DNA from: Micromonospora sp. H61
GTDB taxonomy: Bacteria > Actinomycetota > Actinomycetes > Mycobacteriales > Micromonosporaceae
Length of the DNA stretch: 35,941 bases
Assembly (NCBI RefSeq): GCF_018070325.1
Contig: NZ_JAGPXY010000067.1
Coordinates: forward strand, 1-35,941
Reading direction: 5' to 3'
This document shows positions 16,060 through 24,193 of this stretch, piece after piece (the first letter of the stretch is position 1; every line of letters starts with the position of its first letter). The position numbers and the translations under genes were made by a program. A model generated the notes under the pieces. The model searched no databases and had not been told where the DNA came from. It saw nothing but the letters and a program-made list of their open reading frames with translations.

Positions 16060-16884
16060 TCAACGTCGCGCCGCCAACCGGTTCGTGGTGAACCAACCAG
16101 TCGCGAAGTCGACAGCGGCCCGGGCCGGCAGCAGGCGGGCATCGGCCCGCCCCACCCGACCGTGCCGTACCAACGGCGTGTCGTCGAGCGCGGCGCCCAC
16201 CATCGGGAAGTCCCGGTCGTCCAGGTCGAGGGCCCGGAAGTCGAGACGGACCCGCCGACCGTCGACGAGCCGGAAGCAGTGGTAGTCGCGCTCGGGCGGC
16301 GGCACCGGCAGTCGGTACTCGGCCAGGTGCAGGGCGCTGCACACCTCGTAGCCGATGCCGAGCAGCAGGATCTGCCCGTCCGCCGCGTAGAGGCCGCCGA
16401 CCGGTGAGCGCTCCCCCAGGTGACAGGTGAGGTCGTGGCCGTCGGTGAGCTGCCGGGCCCGCGGGCCGAGCGCGGCGAACGAGGTCTGCGGATGGTCACT
16501 GCGCACGGCGCCGGGGGTGCACCTGACGTACTCGGCGAGCGCCCCCATCCGATGGGAGGGGGTGGTCCGGCGGTCCCAGCCCGGCAGCGCCGCCTCGTAC
16601 CGTTCGCGCTGCGCCCGGTCCATGCCGGCGGTGGCCGCCAGGTGGACCCGGGAGGTGGTCGAGTTGCCGTCGGTCTGGGTGGGCACCAGCAGCGTGCCGG
16701 CCGGGCCGAGGACGTCGCGCAGCGCGCCCGCGAGGGTCGCCGGGCCGTGTTCCAGCGGGCCCACCCGACGCAGGCCGCAGTGCACCAGCAGGCACACCCC
16801 CGGGCGTACGCCCAGCGCCCGCAGCTCGTCGGCGAGGCGGGGACGACCCAGTCTGGGCGGTGGGTGCTCATCTGGACCCGACAC
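16060..16884 (-). CDS. AAC(3)-family N-acetyltransferase homologue
   Basis: A 274-residue protein of the aminoglycoside 3-N-acetyltransferase (Antibiotic_NAT) family. Matching motifs are VHCGLRRVG, LGPAGTLLVPTQT, SDHPQTSFAALG, LGERSPVGGLYA followed by ILLLGIG, and LHLAEYRLP. The family transfers acetyl from acetyl-CoA to amines. It overlaps fxsB by 17 bases and lies inside the RiPP cassette, so a role in peptide maturation or immunity is more plausible than antibiotic resistance (inference). The GTG at 16884 has GGAGGAG about five bases upstream. A much longer frame runs upstream but there it is antisense or out of frame with fxsB. It should not be called a resistance gene from sequence alone. 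Confidence 0.85.
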   Translation of the reverse strand: MSGPDEHPPPRLGRPRLADELRALGVRPGVCLLVHCGLRRVGPLEHGPATLAGALRDVLGPAGTLLVPTQTDGNSTTSRVHLAATAGMDRAQRERYEAALPGWDRRTTPSHRMGALAEYVRCTPGAVRSDHPQTSFAALGPRARQLTDGHDLTCHLGERSPVGGLYAADGQILLLGIGYEVCSALHLAEYRLPVPPPERDYHCFRLVDGRRVRLDFRALDLDDRDFPMVGAALDDTPLVRHGRVGRADARLLPARAAVDFATGWFTTNRLAARR

Positions 16885-19210
16885 GGGTCTCCTCCAGGGC
16901 GTGGCGCAGCTGGCCGGCGAACCGCTCACCCGTCGCGGTGAGCGACCGGCTGGCCAGCAGCGCGTCGACGCCGTCCCGGGTCCACGCCAGGAAGTGGGCC
17001 GCGTGCGCCGACGCGTCCGGATGGTCGGTGGCCGCCGCCCGGGACTGCCAGACCTGGGTGACGGCGAGATGGGCGTACACCCCCTGGAGGACGCCCTCCG
17101 GTGGCCGCGGGTCGGGGCGCCACGGCACCCGGATCCGAAGGCCCTGCCCGGGTTCGACCAGGTCGTACAGGTCGAGCACCGCACCCAGCTTCGCGTGCTG
17201 CCACTCGTGCACGAGCAGCACCGCCATCGTCTCCGGATCGGCATGGGGGGTGACCGCTACCGCGCCGAACGCGTGCCGGGCGGTCGCGCTCCGCAGGGGT
17301 CGCGCCGGGTCGGGCGCCAACGGAACGACGGCACGCAGGCCGCCGTCGAGCGCCGCCGCGTGCGCCGGCACGTCCCGGTGCACCACCCGCCAGGCCGCCG
17401 CCAGGGTACGGCCCAACGCCCGCGCCGCCGGACCGTCCAGGCGGGACTCCACCGGTTGGCCGTAGCAGTCGCGGTACGGGTCACCGTCCTCAAGCAGCAA
17501 GCGGCCACCGGGCACCGACACGTCACGGGTCGGAAACCAGCCGGTCGACGGCGGCGCCAGCGGATCGAGGAGCACCGTCTGCGCGACCGGCCCGCCCCGG
17601 ACCTGGAACTCGCCGGGCCGGACGGTCACCTCGGCGCTCTCCCCCAGGCCGGGCAGCACCAGGCTGCCGAGCGTGGGCAACGTGATCCTGTCGGCCCGCA
17701 CCGGGACGTGCAGCGCGGCCGGGACGCCGGCCCGCAGCGCCGCGGCGACGGCGATGGCCGGCAGTGGGTCGGCTGCCGCGCCGAGGCCGGGCGGGGCCGA
17801 CGAGTCGAGGCGGTGCACCAGCCCGGGCCGGACGAACGGGTGCGCCAGGATCGCCCGCACCGCCTCCGGCGCCACCTGGTCGAGGTGGACGAGCAACTCC
17901 CAGGCGGCCGTGGTGCCCGACCCGTCCCGGCAGGCCGCCAGCAGCGCCCGGGTGATGGAGAGCTGGGTGTCGGCGAGCAGCGCGAGCGTCGAGGCCGAGC
18001 CGTGCCCGGTCGCCAGGTCGTCCAGCAACCCGTCGACGGGCGAGGTGGTCGACCCTTCGCCCGACGCGGGTGGGGTGGGCGGCGGGTAGGCGTCCACGGT
18101 GTCGATCAGGCGGAGCAGGTCGGCGCAGTACACCGAGGGGTTGTCGAAGCCGGAGCCGGTGCGCCAGCGGTGGGCGTACAGGCCGCCGCCACACCGGTCG
18201 ACCACCGGGCAGGCCCGGCAGGTCACGCAGAGCCCTTCCACGCCGTCCTGCCGGACGGCGACCCCGGGGTGCCGCGCGACCTCGTCCACCGAGTGGTCGA
18301 ACACGTCGAACCCGGTGCCGGCCGCGCCGTGGTACGCGGTCTTCAACGAGTCGACCTGCTCCCAACTGCCGTCCGCCTCGATGACCAGCACGTCGGCCGG
18401 CGCGAGGCCGAACGCCTCGGTGCCGCCGCCACCCGGGCGCAGCGCCTCGAACATCCGGATCGACATCGGGCGCCCGTCGTCCACCCACCGCCGGTGCAGC
18501 CGCCCCAGCCAGTCCGCGTACGGGGTGGGCTCGGGGCCGGGGCGCTGCGGGGGGTGGTCCCAGGTGGCGTGGGGCAGCAACAGGTCGACCCGGGGCGGGC
18601 TCTCGGCCAGCAGCGCCTCGTACACCCGGTCGGGATCGTTGCGGACGTCGATCGTGCAGAGGATGCCGGCGTAGCTGGCGCGGTGCTCCGGCCGTCGGAG
18701 CAGGGCCAACGCCCGGCGGACGAGGTCGTGGCTGCTGCCGCCGTGGGCGAAGACCCGGTGGCGGTCGTTGGCGGCCCGGTCGCCGTCGAAGGAGACGCCG
18801 ACCCGCACGTCGTACTCGACGAACAGCCGACACAGCTCGTCGTCGAGCAGCACGCCGTTGGTCTGCATGCGCAGGTCGAGCCGCGCCCAGGGGGTGATCG
18901 CCGTGCGCAGCTCGGCCAACACCTCCCGTAACCCGGCGGCCCCCAGCAGCAGCGGCTCACCTCCGTGCAGCACCACGTGCACGACCGGCAACTCGTGTTC
19001 GCGGGCGTGCTCGGCGATACGCCGTGCGGCGGCCTGGACGGTGGCGGGCGGCATCCGCGTCGGACGGCCACGCCAGGTCTGGTCGGCGTGCTGGTAGATG
19101 TAGCAGTGGTCGCAGCTGAGGTCGCACCGGCTGTGCACCTTCAGCACGAACTGGCTGATCCGCCGGCAGGATCCGCCCACTCCGGGCGGACCGCACCGGC
19201 AGACCATCAC
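16868..19210 (-). CDS. fxsB: Radical SAM/SPASM peptide-modifying enzyme FxsB with fused HEXXH domain
   Basis: A 780-residue maturase of the FxSxx-COOH RiPP class. The radical SAM cluster motif is CDLSCDHCY (Cys29, 33, 36). SPASM auxiliary-cluster cysteines occur near residues 325-350 (LCVTCRACPVVDRCGGGLY, then a Cys in VYCADL). A C-terminal domain of about 400 residues ends with an intact HEWQH (His668 to His672) typical of the HEXXH domain found fused to or beside FxsB proteins. Enzymes of the Xye/Grr/Fxs radical SAM systems are known to form three-residue cyclophanes; FxsA's Phe-x-Ser would be the target. The HEXXH part may hydroxylate or otherwise process the peptide (inference). The start is GTG 19210 directly after the fxsA stop, or ATG at 19207. 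Confidence 0.93.
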   Translation of the reverse strand: MMVCRCGPPGVGGSCRRISQFVLKVHSRCDLSCDHCYIYQHADQTWRGRPTRMPPATVQAAARRIAEHAREHELPVVHVVLHGGEPLLLGAAGLREVLAELRTAITPWARLDLRMQTNGVLLDDELCRLFVEYDVRVGVSFDGDRAANDRHRVFAHGGSSHDLVRRALALLRRPEHRASYAGILCTIDVRNDPDRVYEALLAESPPRVDLLLPHATWDHPPQRPGPEPTPYADWLGRLHRRWVDDGRPMSIRMFEALRPGGGGTEAFGLAPADVLVIEADGSWEQVDSLKTAYHGAAGTGFDVFDHSVDEVARHPGVAVRQDGVEGLCVTCRACPVVDRCGGGLYAHRWRTGSGFDNPSVYCADLLRLIDTVDAYPPPTPPASGEGSTTSPVDGLLDDLATGHGSASTLALLADTQLSITRALLAACRDGSGTTAAWELLVHLDQVAPEAVRAILAHPFVRPGLVHRLDSSAPPGLGAAADPLPAIAVAAALRAGVPAALHVPVRADRITLPTLGSLVLPGLGESAEVTVRPGEFQVRGGPVAQTVLLDPLAPPSTGWFPTRDVSVPGGRLLLEDGDPYRDCYGQPVESRLDGPAARALGRTLAAAWRVVHRDVPAHAAALDGGLRAVVPLAPDPARPLRSATARHAFGAVAVTPHADPETMAVLLVHEWQHAKLGAVLDLYDLVEPGQGLRIRVPWRPDPRPPEGVLQGVYAHLAVTQVWQSRAAATDHPDASAHAAHFLAWTRDGVDALLASRSLTATGERFAGQLRHALEETRVGSR

Positions 19211-19399
19211 TCAGATGGACGAGTTGAAGGCGGCGACGGCCACGATGCCGGACGGCACGGAGTCGTTGGTGACGACGCGGCTGCGCACCGCCTCGATCAG
19301 ATCGGCATGCTCGACGGCGATCCGTTCCAGCGGAACGTGCAGGCTACGGGTGAGATCGTCTAGGTCGGGACGGGATGGGCGGGTGGGGGCATGGTCCAC
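19211..19399 (-). CDS. fxsA: FxSxx-COOH RiPP precursor peptide FxsA
   Basis: A 62-residue peptide ending VAVAAFNSSI, which fits the defining FxSxx-COOH rule: Phe58, Ser60, and two residues before the free carboxyl end. The N-terminal part (PDLDDLTRSLHVPLERI, then a helix-like VEHADLIEAV segment) would be the leader recognised by FxsB. Its stop is directly followed by the fxsB start, so stoichiometry may be set by translation coupling. It is the first gene of the operon with a promoter-like element at 19474-19502. The GTG start has GGAG eight bases upstream. The product has no cysteines, so thioether chemistry is excluded; a Phe-Ser cyclophane is expected from the family. Confidence 0.92.
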   Translation of the reverse strand: MDHAPTRPSRPDLDDLTRSLHVPLERIAVEHADLIEAVRSRVVTNDSVPSGIVAVAAFNSSI

Positions 19400-19473
19400 A
19401 ATGAGTCTCCGGGGGCCCGGGGCGCTGGGAGCGCGAGCGGCGGCTGTGGCTCGAACGGCTCTGGTCCGTGACC

Positions 19474-19502
19474 AGGATAGACAAATATCGACCCAGTGTC
19501 AC
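19474..19502 (-). promoter_or_regulatory. Promoter of the Fxs cassette
   Basis: On the minus strand GTGACA (19502-19497) and TATCCT (19479-19474) are separated by exactly 17 bases, close to the housekeeping sigma consensus. The start site would be about 65-70 bases before fxsA. The spacer is unusually AT-rich for this DNA. Confidence 0.6.
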
Positions 19503-19562
19503 CGTCGGTACCACCGCCGGCACGGCGAGTGGCACCCGGCGGTGGACGGAGGAGGAGCTGAC

Positions 19563-19811
19563 ATGTGCCGGAGCATCAAGACGCTGCGTGAGCCGTTCAC
19601 CCCGCAGGTGACCGACGCGGACGTCGAGGCGGCAGCGTTGCAGTACGTCCGGAAGATCTCTGGCTTCCGGGCGCCCGCCGCGCACAACGCCGCCGCCTTC
19701 GACGCCGCGGTGGCCGCCGTGGCCGAGGCGACGCGCACCCTGCTCGACCAACTGGTGGTACGGGGCGCCGGATCGGGCACCACCGACCGGTCGGCCACCG
19801 CCGCCAGCTGA
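19563..19811 (+). CDS. DUF2277 family small protein
   Basis: An 82-residue protein starting MCRSIKTLREPFTPQVTDAD with the conserved AALQYVRKISGFRAPAAHN segment and the helical AVAEATRTLLDQL, the pattern of DUF2277. The function of the family is unknown. An AGGAGG ribosome site lies within ten bases of the ATG. It is divergent from fxsA across a 163-base gap and convergent with the 159-residue gene, sharing its terminator. Nothing ties it functionally to the Fxs cassette except position. Confidence 0.88.
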   Translation: MCRSIKTLREPFTPQVTDADVEAAALQYVRKISGFRAPAAHNAAAFDAAVAAVAEATRTLLDQLVVRGAGSGTTDRSATAAS

Positions 19812-19840
19812 TCGCCGCCGACCGGCACGGCACCCGGCCG

Positions 19841-19866
19841 GGCCTGACCCTGGGGAGGGTCAGGCC
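19841..19866. terminator. Bidirectional terminator overlapping a stop codon
   Basis: A perfect 11-bp stem (19841-19851 with 19856-19866) with a GGGG loop follows the DUF2277 gene. Its right arm contains the stop codon (19860-19862) of the converging gene. Confidence 0.8.
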
Positions 19867-20339
19867 GCGGCGAGCGCCGGTGCGACAGTGTCGGGCGCCC
19901 AGCGCGAGCGGTGGCACTGCGACCAGCCCCGACAACCCGGGTCACCCAGCGAGCAGAGCCGCAGCCTGCTGAGCACCTCACCGTCCTCGGTGTCCCGCAC
20001 GTCGAAGTGCACCGGACGGACCGTGCCGTCCGGAGCGACGAGCAGGTGCCGGCCCGCGTCGAGCGTGTCGTCGCGCAACAGGCAGTTGCGTCCCAGCAAT
20101 CGGGCCAGTGCGGCGATGCTCGCGTGCTCGGGAAGCTGCTCGGGCACCCCGTAGCAGTCCACCACCGTGGCGAACTCGCCCGGCGCCTGCCAGACGTCAC
20201 ACACCACCGCGTACGCCGGCAGCCGCGCCGGGTCGGCCACCGCCAGCGGCATCACCACCCGACCAAGCGCCTCCGCCAGCGCCGGGTAGACCTCCACGGG
20301 TTGAGCCCCGTCGATTCTCCAGTTCCACAGCTCGGTCAT
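19860..20339 (-). CDS. Hypothetical protein with C-terminal cysteine cluster
   Basis: I do not recognise this 159-residue protein. It starts MTELWNWRIDG, has no signal peptide or membrane span, and reads as an alpha/beta domain with several cysteines. Three cysteines and one histidine cluster near the C-terminus in LCSLGDPGCRGWSQCHRSRW, which could bind metal or form disulphides. The segment HLLVAPDGTVRPVHFDVRDTEDGEV resembles beta hairpins. The ATG at 20339 has GAGGAGG four to five bases upstream and is better than the longer in-frame start. Its codon use matches its neighbours, so it is a real gene. It lies between the Fxs cassette and selD on the same strand; there is no evidence of a joint role. 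Confidence 0.75.
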   Translation of the reverse strand: MTELWNWRIDGAQPVEVYPALAEALGRVVMPLAVADPARLPAYAVVCDVWQAPGEFATVVDCYGVPEQLPEHASIAALARLLGRNCLLRDDTLDAGRHLLVAPDGTVRPVHFDVRDTEDGEVLSRLRLCSLGDPGCRGWSQCHRSRWAPDTVAPALAAA

Positions 20340-20568
20340 TCCGCCTCCTCGCTGCGTTCGTCCCCACCGGCCTCCGGATCGGGCCTTACACACGATGGTG
20401 GGGGGCATTTGACCCCAGCCGGGGGCAAGTTACCGGTCTGTGACCATTCCGGGCAAAATTTCCCTGAGCGGCATTGCTCGGAGTAGCGGGAAGGTGACAG
20501 TTTATCGGGTATGGTGCGCCATCCGCGCCACCGCCACCGCGTGTCCTCCCGCGGGTCGACCGCCCCGG

Positions 20569-21558
20569 TCAGCGCAGGACGACCAGGTGCTCCCCCCGGG
20601 GCAGCAGCTCGCCCACCACCGGAGCGCCGGGCACCTCGCCGGCGACCAGCAGGCCACCGGAGGTCTGCGCGTCGGCGAGCAGGAGCCGCTCCGCCTCGTC
20701 CGCCGCGCCGAAGTCGGTCCACGGGGTCACCCACTCCAGGTTGCGCCGGCTGCCGCCGCTGACGAACCCGTCGCGCAGCGCCTCCCGCGCGCCGGCCAGA
20801 TAGGGCACCCGGGCGGTGTCGATGGCCACCGTGACCTGGCTGGCCCGGGCCAGCTTCGAGGCGTGCCCGAGCAGCCCGAACCCGGTCACGTCGGTGCCGC
20901 ACCGGATGCCGGCGGCGACCGCCGCCCGGGCGGCCTCCCGATTGAGCGCGCTCATCGTGGCCACCGCCTCCGGGAAGCTCTCCCCGGTCGCCTTGTGCCG
21001 GGTGTTCAGCACACCCACCCCGAGCGGCTTGGTCAGCGACAACGGCACCCCGGCCCGCCCGCCGTCGAGGGTGATCAGCTCCTCAGGTCGGACCGTGCCG
21101 GTGACCGCGAGACCGTACTTCGGGCCGTCGTCGTCCACGCTGTGCCCGCCGGCCAGGTGACAGCCGGCCTCCCGCGCCACGTCCTGGCCGCCGCGCAGCA
21201 CCTCGCGGGCCAACTCCAGCGGCAGCACGTCGCGCGGCCAACAGAGCAGGTTGAGCGCCACCAGCGGGGTGCCGCCCATCGCGTACACGTCGGAGAGCGC
21301 GTTGGCAGCGGCGATCCGACCCCAGTCGTACGCGTCGTCGACCACCGGGGTGAAGAAGTCGGCGGTGCTGACCAGGCCGGTCCGCTCGTCCAGGCGCACC
21401 ACCGCCGCGTCGTCGCCATGGTCCAACCCGACCAGCAACTCGGCGGTGCCGGTCGCCGGCCCGAGACCGGCCACCATGATCTCCAGCTCGCCCGGCGGGA
21501 TCTTGCAGGCGCAGCCACCGCCGCGGGCGTACTTGGTCAACCGTACGGGTTCGGTCAT
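20569..21558 (-). CDS. selD: Selenide, water dikinase (selenophosphate synthase)
   Basis: Makes selenophosphate, the selenium donor for selenocysteine and selenouridine, from selenide and ATP. The 329-residue protein carries GGGCACKIPP near the N-terminus with Cys16 and Lys19 matching the catalytic Cys17/Lys20 of E. coli SelD; it is a Cys, not a Sec, form. LDHGDDAAVVRLD, LAGGHSVDDDGPKYGLAV and GTDVTGFGLLGHASKLA are the expected ATP-binding and core motifs. ATG 21558 is the start by alignment to the family. No selA, selB, selC or selenoprotein gene is seen in the window, so the use made of its product is not shown here. It is divergent from gluA. Confidence 0.95.
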   Translation of the reverse strand: MTEPVRLTKYARGGGCACKIPPGELEIMVAGLGPATGTAELLVGLDHGDDAAVVRLDERTGLVSTADFFTPVVDDAYDWGRIAAANALSDVYAMGGTPLVALNLLCWPRDVLPLELAREVLRGGQDVAREAGCHLAGGHSVDDDGPKYGLAVTGTVRPEELITLDGGRAGVPLSLTKPLGVGVLNTRHKATGESFPEAVATMSALNREAARAAVAAGIRCGTDVTGFGLLGHASKLARASQVTVAIDTARVPYLAGAREALRDGFVSGGSRRNLEWVTPWTDFGAADEAERLLLADAQTSGGLLVAGEVPGAPVVGELLPRGEHLVVLR

Positions 21559-21595
21559 CCACCCATGATCGCGACAAGGCACCACGATCGCCACC

Positions 21596-21666
21596 GTGAC
21601 CGCCCATCCGGTGACCAAAATCGGACGCCCGAGAACGATCGTGACCGGTGTTACCGCTCCGTGACC
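21596..21666. promoter_or_regulatory. Four GTGACC direct repeats between selD and gluA
   Basis: GTGACC occurs at 21596, 21611, 21641 and 21661 in the 204-base divergent gap. One pair reads GTTAC-n6-GTGAC (21650-21665), the half-site spacing of GlnR boxes in actinomycetes. A TACAGT element at about 21709 could be the gluA -10. Binding of a nitrogen regulator is a guess from spacing only. Confidence 0.35.
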
Positions 21667-21762
21667 CGCTGGGTTGCGTTCTGCCACATCAGGCCGCCTA
21701 CAGTGGCCGCACCGGGGGTCAACCGACCCCGATCCGGGAGACGACAGGGGACGGTGGACGAC

Positions 21763-22509
<747 letters not shown>

Positions 22510-22565
22510 GCGTCCGTAGTGGAGCGCGCCGTACTCGGTGGGCTCCGTTGAAGAAGGAGAAGAGT

Positions 22566-23444
22566 ATGCGTATCAAGCGCGTTGCGGCAGTCGCCGCGGT
22601 CGCCGCTCTGGCGCTCGGCCTCACCGCCTGTGGTGGCGACGACGGCGGAGAGGGCACCGGCGCTGGCGACAAGTCCTTCGCCGCCGGCACCACCATGGAG
22701 AAGCTGAACAAGGCCCAAAAGATCAAGATCGGCACCAAGTTCGACCAGCCCGGCTTCGGCCTGAAGGGCCTCTCCGGCAAGCCGGAGGGCTTCGACGTCG
22801 AGATCGCGAAGATCATCGTCAAGGAGCTCGGCATCCCCGAGGACAAGATCGAGTGGGTCGAGGCCCCCTCGAAGGTCCGCGAGGACGTGATCGTCAACGG
22901 CACTGTCGACCTGGTCGCCGCGACCTACACGATCAACGACAAGCGCAAGGAGCGGATCGCCTTCGCAGGCCCGTACTACGAGGCCGGCCAGAACATCATG
23001 GTCAAGAAGGACGACACCACCATCACCGGTCCGGACTCGTTCAAGGACGGCACCAAGAAGGTCTGCTCGGTCACCGGCTCGACGCCGTTCGAGGAGATCA
23101 AGAAGTACGTCAAGGACGTTGCCACCCAGCTGGTGCCCTTCGACACGTACGACAAGTGCCGGGACGCCCTCAAGAGCGGCCAGGTCGACGCCGTCACCAC
23201 TGACAACGTGATCCTGCTCGGCTACATCGCCAAGGACGAGGCGTCGTTCAAGCTGGCCGGCAGCAACTTCACCAAGGAGCCGTACGGCATCGGGGTGAAG
23301 AAGGAGGACGCGGACTTCCGCAGCTTCATCAACGACACCCTGGACAAGGCGGTCGGCGACGGCAGCTGGAAGAAGGCCTGGGACAACACCGCCGGCAAGT
23401 TCGGCGCGGAACTGGGTTCAGCGCCCACCATCAACCGCTACTGA
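22566..23444 (+). CDS. gluB: Glutamate-binding lipoprotein of the ABC transporter
   Basis: The substrate-binding protein (292 residues) that captures the amino acid outside the membrane. It has a lipoprotein signal peptide MRIKRVAAVAAVAALALG with lipobox LTAC, so Cys is lipidated and the mature protein is membrane-anchored. Type 2 periplasmic-binding features are present: GFDVEIAKIIVKELG, DLVAATYTINDKRKERIAF and VDAVTTDNVILLGY. The mature part has Cys in KVCSVTG and DKCRDAL, spaced as in GluB-type proteins, which could form a disulphide. GAAGGAGAAGAGT precedes the ATG, an excellent ribosome site that fits high expression. Glutamate is inferred from family and gene order. Confidence 0.93.
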   Translation: MRIKRVAAVAAVAALALGLTACGGDDGGEGTGAGDKSFAAGTTMEKLNKAQKIKIGTKFDQPGFGLKGLSGKPEGFDVEIAKIIVKELGIPEDKIEWVEAPSKVREDVIVNGTVDLVAATYTINDKRKERIAFAGPYYEAGQNIMVKKDDTTITGPDSFKDGTKKVCSVTGSTPFEEIKKYVKDVATQLVPFDTYDKCRDALKSGQVDAVTTDNVILLGYIAKDEASFKLAGSNFTKEPYGIGVKKEDADFRSFINDTLDKAVGDGSWKKAWDNTAGKFGAELGSAPTINRY

Positions 23445-23485
23445 TCTGATCCTTCGATCTGGAGGGTGGGGAGGAACACCGACCC

Positions 23486-24193
23486 GTGAACGTGCTCATC
23501 GACAAGTTCGACGTCTTTGCGGGTGGTTTCTGGCTCACCCTCCAGATCTGCATCCTCGCCGCGATCGGTGCCCTCGTTCTGGGCGCCATCGTGGCGGTGC
23601 TGCGCATCTCACCGGTGCCGCCGCTCCGCGCACTCGGCACCGGCTACGTGAACGTCTTCCGGAACATGCCGTTGACAGTGGTGATGTTCTTCGCCGCGTT
23701 CGGCCTGCCCGCGCTCGGCTCCAACGCGGACTTCCTCCGCATCCCGGTGCTCGACTCGCTGTTCACCCGGCTCGGCACCGACCTGCCGTACTTCCGGTTC
23801 GCGCTGATCGCCCTGGTGCTCTACACCGCGGCGTTCGTCTGCGAGGCGCTGCGGTCCGGAGTGAACGCGGTGCCCGCCGGCCAGGCGGAGGCGGCGCGGT
23901 CACTGGGCCTGACCTTCGGGCAGAACCTGCGCTACGTGGTGCTGCCACAGTCCTGGAAGGCCTCGATCGTCCCGCTCGGTTCGGTGATCATCGCGATGAT
24001 CAAGAACTCGGCGCTCGTCGGCTTCTTCGGGGTCGTCGGAGACCTGTCGCAGAGCGCCGACCAGCTCACCTCGGCCGAGGGCTACGCCTTCGTCCCCGTC
24101 GCCCTCGGCATCTCGATCGGCTATCTGATCATGACTGTGCCGCTCGGCACCCTGCTGGACCGGATCGAGAAGCGACAGGCGGTGGCCCGATGA
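23486..24193 (+). CDS. gluC: Glutamate ABC transporter permease
   Basis: A 235-residue integral membrane permease with about five transmembrane helices. The coupling loop with the EAA motif is seen at EALRSGVNAVPAGQAEAARSLG, which contacts GluA. N-terminal region VFAGGFWLTLQICILAAIG is typical of the His/Glu/Gln/Arg permease family. A GTG start is used, with GGGGAGGAA 10-12 bases upstream. The last four bases overlap gluD (ATGA), so the two permease subunits are translated in step. Confidence 0.92.
   Translation: MNVLIDKFDVFAGGFWLTLQICILAAIGALVLGAIVAVLRISPVPPLRALGTGYVNVFRNMPLTVVMFFAAFGLPALGSNADFLRIPVLDSLFTRLGTDLPYFRFALIALVLYTAAFVCEALRSGVNAVPAGQAEAARSLGLTFGQNLRYVVLPQSWKASIVPLGSVIIAMIKNSALVGFFGVVGDLSQSADQLTSAEGYAFVPVALGISIGYLIMTVPLGTLLDRIEKRQAVAR

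Noticed and set aside
16060..16884. Aminoglycoside resistance gene
   Set aside because: The family fits but the location inside the Fxs operon argues for another role; resistance cannot be called from this.
16427..18931. Open frame of 834 codons on the plus strand
   Set aside because: It is antisense to fxsB and the AAC(3) gene, is rich in Arg and Gln and has no motif. High-GC DNA gives such shadow frames.
20409..20568. selC (tRNA-Sec) downstream of selD
   Set aside because: No tRNA cloverleaf or T-arm motif can be drawn in this stretch on either strand.
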